NCBI GenBank assembly: GCA_900546315.1
Contig: URCP01000105.1
Coordinates: 1 to 9,381, forward strand
Direction of reading: 5' to 3'
DNA from: an uncultured Eubacteriales bacterium
GTDB lineage: Bacteria; Bacillota; Clostridia; Oscillospirales; CAG-272
Length of the DNA: 9,381 nucleotides
Part shown: positions 5,576 through 9,381 of the stretch, piece by piece
How the letters are laid out: each line of letters begins with the position of its first letter
Numbering within the stretch: position 1 is the first letter of the stretch
Program-made: the position numbers and the translations under genes
Notes under the pieces: model-generated
Seen by the model: only the letters and a program-made list of their open reading frames with translations
Told to the model about the DNA's origin: nothing
The model's database searches: none

Positions 5576-6745
5576 TTATTTCGAGGTGTAAGTATCCGAG
5601 AGATCCGCGATCTTCTCCTCGACGTGCTTCTTTTCTCTTCCGCGGCATCCGTCAATGCGCTTCTTCAGCTCGCCGTAGAACTCGTCGCCGTCTATCGGGA
5701 GATTGACGAAATCATTCTTCCAGGACGAGAGCATCATGGCGTTGCAGATAGACAGACCGTTGATGCCTTCATATCCGGACGCGAGCAGCGGAGCGCCGTT
5801 CACGAGGTGATCGGTGAAGTTCTGGAGGATACCCTGGTGCTGAGGTCCGGCGTTCTCGAAGTGATACTCGATCTTCTCGCACTTCGGCTTGTCGAAGCCT
5901 CTTGAACAATCGCGGCACCACTCTGCGCCGTCAACCTCGTTCTTCCAGAAGGTGAGCGTCGTTCCCTCCGCGACCATCTTGCCCTTTGTTCCGGTGATCT
6001 CGAGGCGGTTGGTACCGGGAGTTTCGCCGGTCGTGGTGATGAACACGCCGGTCGCGCCGTTCGCGTATTCTGCGTAAGCGGTGACGTCGTCCTCGACCTC
6101 GATGTCGTGGAACTTGCCCTCATGGCAGAACGCGTGAATGCGGGTTGGCATTCCGAAAATCCACTGCCAGAGATCGAGCTGGTGCGGGCACTGGTTCATG
6201 AGGACGCCGCCGCCCTCGCCGTCCCAGGTAGCTCTCCATTCGCCGGAGTCGTAGTAGGACTGGGTGCGGTACCAGTCGGTGATGATCCAGACGCATCTGA
6301 TGAGGTTTCCGAGCTCACCGTTCTGAACCATCTCGCGCATCTTCTGATACATCGGGTTGGTGCGCTGGTTGAACATCATACCGAACGCCTTGCCGGACTT
6401 CTTCGCCGCCTCCATCATCTCCTCGACCTGCTTCGTGTAGACGCCGGCGGGTTTCTCGGAGATGACGTTCATGCCGTAGTTAAAGCAGTCGATGGCGATC
6501 GGCGGATGGAAGTAGTGCGGGGTCGCGATCTCGACAGCGTCGACGAGCCCCGACTTCAGCATATCGATGTGGTTGTCAAAAAGAGCCACTCCGGGGTACT
6601 TCTCTTTTGCCGCCTCGAGCTTCTTCGGGTTTATATCACAGATGGCGGTGAGCTCGGCGTTCTTCACCTTGCCCCCGGCGAGGGTGGCGCAGTGACCGGA
6701 GCCCATATTGCCGAAGCCGATTATGCCGTATCTGACTTTTTCCAT
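5576..6745 (-). CDS. Gfo/Idh/MocA family NAD(P)-dependent oxidoreductase
   Basis: This 389-residue cytoplasmic enzyme has a Rossmann NAD(P) site GFGNMG (10-15) after a hydrophobic strand. ELTAICDINPKKL (31-43) supplies the acidic end of the cofactor fold. The hallmark EKP is at 97-99 (SEKPAG), and the catalytic-domain signature GGGVLMNQCPHQLDLW (178-193) contains the usual H188 and D191. Members oxidise or reduce sugars, inositols and similar polyols; the exact substrate cannot be read from the sequence. Length is typical for the larger members. The Cys-rich stretch WCRDCSRGFDKPKC (about 277-290) is a variable surface region that could in principle bind metal. The start has AAAGGA 9 nt upstream and lies about 50 bp from the promoter at 6798-6826. 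It is the first gene of the four-gene operon and probably defines its substrate. Confidence 0.92.
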   Translation of the reverse strand: MEKVRYGIIGFGNMGSGHCATLAGGKVKNAELTAICDINPKKLEAAKEKYPGVALFDNHIDMLKSGLVDAVEIATPHYFHPPIAIDCFNYGMNVISEKPAGVYTKQVEEMMEAAKKSGKAFGMMFNQRTNPMYQKMREMVQNGELGNLIRCVWIITDWYRTQSYYDSGEWRATWDGEGGGVLMNQCPHQLDLWQWIFGMPTRIHAFCHEGKFHDIEVEDDVTAYAEYANGATGVFITTTGETPGTNRLEITGTKGKMVAEGTTLTFWKNEVDGAEWCRDCSRGFDKPKCEKIEYHFENAGPQHQGILQNFTDHLVNGAPLLASGYEGINGLSICNAMMLSSWKNDFVNLPIDGDEFYGELKKRIDGCRGREKKHVEEKIADLSDTYTSK

Positions 6746-6797
6746 AATTCAAAATTCCTTTCTGCGCGGAATTACACCGCGTTCATTCAACACCAAT

Positions 6798-6826
6798 ATT
6801 ATACACCACCCGAGCGTATTTTTCAA
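6798..6826 (-). promoter_or_regulatory. Promoter of the four-gene leftward operon
   Basis: On the minus strand, TTGAAA (6821-6826) and TATAAT (6798-6803) are separated by exactly 17 bp, and TG before the -10 gives an extended -10. The start would be about 45 nt before the ATG at 6745. The gap to the divergent promoter at 6908 is about 80 bp and shows no obvious operator beyond AT-rich tracts. Confidence 0.85.
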
Positions 6827-6907
6827 GATGTTTTTCAACATTTCTTGTAAAGAAAATATAGTTTTCTGCCCAGCGGCTCCGGCGCGCGTGTTTGTCTATT
6901 CTATATA

Positions 6908-6936
6908 TTGACAAAAAGCGAATTTTGTGATATAAT
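6908..6936 (+). promoter_or_regulatory. Perfect-consensus promoter of the amidohydrolase-pnuC unit
   Basis: TTGACA (6908-6913) and TATAAT (6931-6936) match the sigma-A consensus in all twelve bases with a 17-bp spacer. The transcript would start near 6943 and carry a leader of about 67 nt before the TTG start codon. A promoter this strong suggests high or repressor-controlled expression. Confidence 0.9.
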
Positions 6937-6953
6937 GTATTATTGTAAATAAA

Positions 6954-6983
6954 CCCCGGGGCTGTTTTCCGCCGGAAACCGGC
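6954..6983 (+). promoter_or_regulatory. Structured leader before the amidohydrolase gene
   Basis: The leader holds the palindrome CCCCGGGG (6954-6961) and the hairpin GCCGG-AAA-CCGGC (6971-6983). The latter excludes an alternative hairpin TTTCC-GCC-GGAAA (6966-6978). The Shine-Dalgarno AAAGGA (about 6993-6998) lies just downstream. No known riboswitch class was recognised. Regulation by this leader is only a possibility. Confidence 0.35.
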
Positions 6984-7009
6984 TGTCCGGAGAAAGGACT
7001 GAAATTCAA

Positions 7010-7810
7010 TTGAAAAAAATAGATTGCCATACCCACATAATCTCAAAGGAAGTCCGCGACGAGTATTTCGCGAAGACTGACAATTACGCCATCGTGATGC
7101 AGTTCCCGGACAGCATAATGAAGAACCCGGAGTGCGTGGAGACTGTCCGGAGTGATCCGCGCCTCTTTCTCTGTCCGGCGGTCGACATGAAGGCTCCCGC
7201 GGACAGTCAGGTGAAAGCCCTCCGCGCCATGATCGCGGATCCGGAGAACAAGATCGTCGGACTCAAGATATACACGAGCTATCAGCGCGGCGCCGCCGAC
7301 GACGAGAAGCTCTTCCCGATTTACGATTTCTGCGCCGAAGAGCGCCTCTCGGTGACCTTCCACACCGGGATATGCTCGCTCGTCCTGCCGTCGGATCAAG
7401 ATCTCGAGGGCTCCGGAGCGAACCATATCGCGAAGGCGGCGGAAAAGTTCCCGACCGTCAACTTCATCGCCGCCCACATGGACGACCCGTACTATGAGAG
7501 GTGCACTGAGATAATGGCGACGCACGACAATGTCTGGTCCGACTTCTGCGGAATATATGAGACCGGCGCGAAGGAGTGCGAGGACATCGACGGCACAATC
7601 GGGATATTCAGAAAGGCGATAGCCGCGAATCCCGGCTGTATCCGCCGCATGATGTACGGAACAGATTTCTGCCCACCGATAAACCTTTCGCAGATCGAAG
7701 AATATGACTACTCGATCGAAAAGCTCTTCGATAAGAAGGATTTCGACGATATCTACTTCGGGAACGCGATGCGCGCTTTCCCGAGGCTTGCGGATTACAT
7801 AAAACTGTAA
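7010..7810 (+). CDS. Amidohydrolase-2 family metal-dependent hydrolase (TTG start)
   Basis: This 266-residue TIM-barrel enzyme fits the amidohydrolase-2 family. The first-strand metal motif HxH is H7 and H9 (DCHTHII), the fifth-strand His is H118 (TFHTG), the next is H156 (AAHM), and the catalytic Asp is D219 (YGTDF). The motif order and spacing are complete, so it should be active. The family includes hydrolases and non-oxidative decarboxylases, so the reaction is unknown. The start codon is TTG, supported by AAAGGA 11 nt upstream; the next Met (residue 30) would remove the HxH motif. There is no signal peptide, so it is cytoplasmic. It shares a strong promoter with pnuC, which follows after 10 bp, with the stop TAA inside the pnuC Shine-Dalgarno. 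This links the enzyme to nicotinamide-type nucleoside uptake by context, which is inference only. Confidence 0.86.
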   Translation: MKKIDCHTHIISKEVRDEYFAKTDNYAIVMQFPDSIMKNPECVETVRSDPRLFLCPAVDMKAPADSQVKALRAMIADPENKIVGLKIYTSYQRGAADDEKLFPIYDFCAEERLSVTFHTGICSLVLPSDQDLEGSGANHIAKAAEKFPTVNFIAAHMDDPYYERCTEIMATHDNVWSDFCGIYETGAKECEDIDGTIGIFRKAIAANPGCIRRMMYGTDFCPPINLSQIEEYDYSIEKLFDKKDFDDIYFGNAMRAFPRLADYIKL

Positions 7811-7820
7811 AGGATAATCA

Positions 7821-8564
7821 ATGAAAAAAAGTTTTTCAGAGCACGCGCGGAGTTTTCTTCGCTCATTCACCCCATACCAGATAATTTACCTTGTTTCGGT
7901 CTTCACCCTGACGGCGGTGTTCGTCATATTCTTCCCTGACCTGATGCTCGACGACACATCGAGTACCTTTGTCGTCGTTTGTTCGGTCGTCGCGGTGCTG
8001 GCGAACCCGGTCTGCGAGCTGCTGATATCGAAGCAGTCGAGACTGAACTTTCTCGTCGACATATTCTTCATCGAGGTGCCGGAGTTCGTCATCTGCGTGG
8101 CGCTCGGGTGGTACTCGATCGCGATAATCACGCTCGTCTTCTGGATCCCGATAGACATTGTGAGCTACCTCAAATGGAAGCACAACCCGGACGAGGAGCA
8201 CGAGGAGATGACGGTCGTCAAGCGCCTGAAGCCGTGGCAGGACATTCTTGTCGTCCTCGCTATAGCGGCGTTCACGCTGATTGTCGGTACGCTTATACAG
8301 TACATCCCCGGTGCCGCGGATTCCTACCTCGACGCCATCTCAGCGGCGTGCGGCATGGCTAACGGCATACTGCTTCTCTGCCGCTATACCGAGCAGTGGT
8401 ACGCGTGGTTCGCGACACTTGTCATGTATACGATACTTTACACGGTGTCGGGAAGCTACATAATGCTGATCACCGTCGCGGCGATGTTCGTGAATACCTG
8501 CTACGGATTCACGAAGTGGGTCATCTACACGAAGAAGCATCCCGAGGCAATCGTTAAAAACTAA
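7821..8564 (+). CDS. pnuC: PnuC-family nicotinamide riboside / NMN transporter, copy 1
   Basis: This 247-residue membrane protein has about seven or eight hydrophobic segments (near residues 20-38, 48-66, 84-96, 98-116, 141-160, 171-188, 196-210 and 212-231). The pair of aromatic residues W193 and W196 in EQWYAWF and the following YTVSGSYIMLI block are typical of PnuC. PnuC lets nicotinamide riboside and related B3 compounds pass by facilitated diffusion, driven by phosphorylation inside the cell. The hydrophilic loop at 119-137 is strongly charged. AAAGGA, made partly from the upstream stop codon, lies 6 nt before the ATG, so it is co-translated with the amidohydrolase gene. No NR kinase is in the window. 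A two-way terminator follows at once, beyond which a paralogue faces it. Family assignment is firm; which B3 vitamer it carries is not shown. Confidence 0.87.
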   Translation: MKKSFSEHARSFLRSFTPYQIIYLVSVFTLTAVFVIFFPDLMLDDTSSTFVVVCSVVAVLANPVCELLISKQSRLNFLVDIFFIEVPEFVICVALGWYSIAIITLVFWIPIDIVSYLKWKHNPDEEHEEMTVVKRLKPWQDILVVLAIAAFTLIVGTLIQYIPGAADSYLDAISAACGMANGILLLCRYTEQWYAWFATLVMYTILYTVSGSYIMLITVAAMFVNTCYGFTKWVIYTKKHPEAIVKN

Positions 8565-8602
8565 AAAAGACCGCCAGCCTGAAATACGGCTGACGGTTTT
8601 TT
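8563..8602. terminator. Two-way terminator between the two convergent pnuC genes
   Basis: A 10-bp stem with one mismatch, ACCGCCAGCC (8570-8579) with GGCTGACGGT (8588-8597), is flanked by six A on the left (8563-8568) and six T on the right (8597-8602). It overlaps the stop codon of the rightward pnuC (8562-8564) and ends 4 bp before the stop of the leftward copy, so it serves both transcripts. Confidence 0.9.
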
Positions 8603-8606
8603 GTTA

Positions 8607-9381
8607 TCAGAGCGCGGATTTGTCGAGCTGAGCTTCCTTGTGGGTCTTTATGTATTTCGACCACTTAATGAAGCCGTAGGTCGAGTTCGTGAGGTACCCG
8701 AGCTTGAGAACGAGGAGGACGTACTGACCGGAGAGAATATTTATGATGCCCTCGAGAATCGCGGAGATGAACCATGCGATCCACTGCTCGCGGTATCTCA
8801 GCAGGATGAACACGCCGTTCGCGATGCCGACCGCGGACGCGCAGGCGTCGAGGTAGCAGACGATGTTCTGGAGCGTGTCGTTCCCGCCGAAGAGGTCGGT
8901 CGTGATGTCGAGCCCCGAGAGGAACCAGCCGACGACGACAGTCCAGACGATGATGCCGGTGATGACGAGGACGGCGGCGAGACCGGAGAGCTTTCTGACC
9001 TTTGTGAGGTCGTCCTCCTGCTGGTCGGGGTGTTTGTGCCAGTTGATGAAGCTGATGATGTCGATCGGGAGCCAGAAGAAGAGAGTCGACGCCATGGTCG
9101 CGAAGCGGTAGGCGAGCAGGACGCAGATGAGTATCTCGACGAGCTCCACAAAGATCGAGACGATGAAGTTCCATTTTGACTGCTTCGAGATCAGCAGCTC
9201 GCAGAGAATGTTGAGGAAGGTATCGGCGAGGTAGAGCGCCATTATGACGCCGCCCTTGATGCCGTTGACGTCCTCCTCCGGGAAGATGACGGCGCAGATC
9301 GAGGCTAAGATGAGGATCGAGAAGAACCAGATTTTCTCATAGAGCGAGAAGTAGTTCCAGAGGTCGCGCGCGCGTTCTGCG
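8607..9381 (-). CDS. pnuC: PnuC-family transporter, copy 2 (partial at the N-terminus, runs off the right edge)
   Basis: An ATG at 9242 is internal. The frame stays open through 9380 and adds 46 residues, including a hydrophobic helix (KIWFFSILILASICAVIFP) that matches the first helix of copy 1, so the true start lies beyond the window by roughly 5-15 residues. The 257 visible residues align with copy 1 through shared blocks: CELLISKQS, PIDI in the fourth segment, a charged loop after WHKHPDQQEDD, ANG.FILLRYREQWIAWF and ILSGQYVLLVL. The gene is clearly a paralogue of copy 1, but the aromatic-site helix differs (FISAILEGIINILSG against FATLVMYTILYTVSG). This could mean another B3 vitamer or another substrate. 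It lies tail to tail with copy 1 across a shared terminator, so it is transcribed separately. Its own promoter and partner genes lie off the right edge. Confidence 0.87.
   Translation of the reverse strand, partial: AERARDLWNYFSLYEKIWFFSILILASICAVIFPEEDVNGIKGGVIMALYLADTFLNILCELLISKQSKWNFIVSIFVELVEILICVLLAYRFATMASTLFFWLPIDIISFINWHKHPDQQEDDLTKVRKLSGLAAVLVITGIIVWTVVVGWFLSGLDITTDLFGGNDTLQNIVCYLDACASAVGIANGVFILLRYREQWIAWFISAILEGIINILSGQYVLLVLKLGYLTNSTYGFIKWSKYIKTHKEAQLDKSAL

Noticed and set aside
8601..9179. Plus-strand open frame over the second pnuC gene
   Set aside because: It is very acidic and repetitive in composition, and mirrors a clear membrane protein on the opposite strand.

Overview
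The window looks like a chromosomal segment of a fairly GC-rich, probably anaerobic, low-complexity-spacer Firmicute of the gut Clostridia type. This rests on purine-rich Shine-Dalgarno sites (AAAGGA, AAGGAG), consensus sigma-A promoters with exactly 17-bp spacers, short AT-rich spacers between GC-rich genes, intrinsic terminators, and a typical Clostridia gene complement (TtcA-like PP-loop protein, CorA, Gfo/Idh/MocA oxidoreductase, PnuC). No phage, transposon, CRISPR, rRNA or tRNA was seen. The species cannot be named from this sequence.

Layout, left to right. Bases 1-345 hold the possible C-terminus of a membrane protein and a strong leftward promoter whose gene is not clearly visible. A leftward gene for a TtcA-like tRNA-thiolation ATPase (410-1285) has its own promoter and terminator. 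Divergent from it is a rightward group: a Dabb-domain protein, an intracellular SGNH esterase with a CE2-like N-terminal domain, and a CorA-type divalent-cation transporter (1486-3775). It ends at a two-way terminator.

Facing that terminator is a leftward four-gene operon (transcribed 6745 to 3894): a Gfo/Idh/MocA dehydrogenase, a PhnP-like metallo-beta-lactamase-fold phosphodiesterase, a VOC (glyoxalase-fold) protein and an LsrG-like ABM-fold protein. It starts from one clear promoter, the last two gaps are 31 and 10 bp, and the final gene's Shine-Dalgarno overlaps the stop of the gene before it. The likely theme is catabolism or detoxification of a sugar-like or phosphorylated small molecule; the substrate is unknown.

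Divergent from this operon, a perfect-consensus promoter drives an amidohydrolase-2 family enzyme (TTG start) and a PnuC-type vitamin B3-nucleoside transporter. A second, paralogous PnuC gene lies tail to tail with the first across a shared two-way terminator and runs off the right edge.

Most of the window is ordinary metabolism. The points worth a second look are the convergent PnuC pair and its enzyme partner, the four-gene operon with a structured intercistronic leader, and some 5'-leader hairpins. I did not find convincing evidence of a wholly new system.
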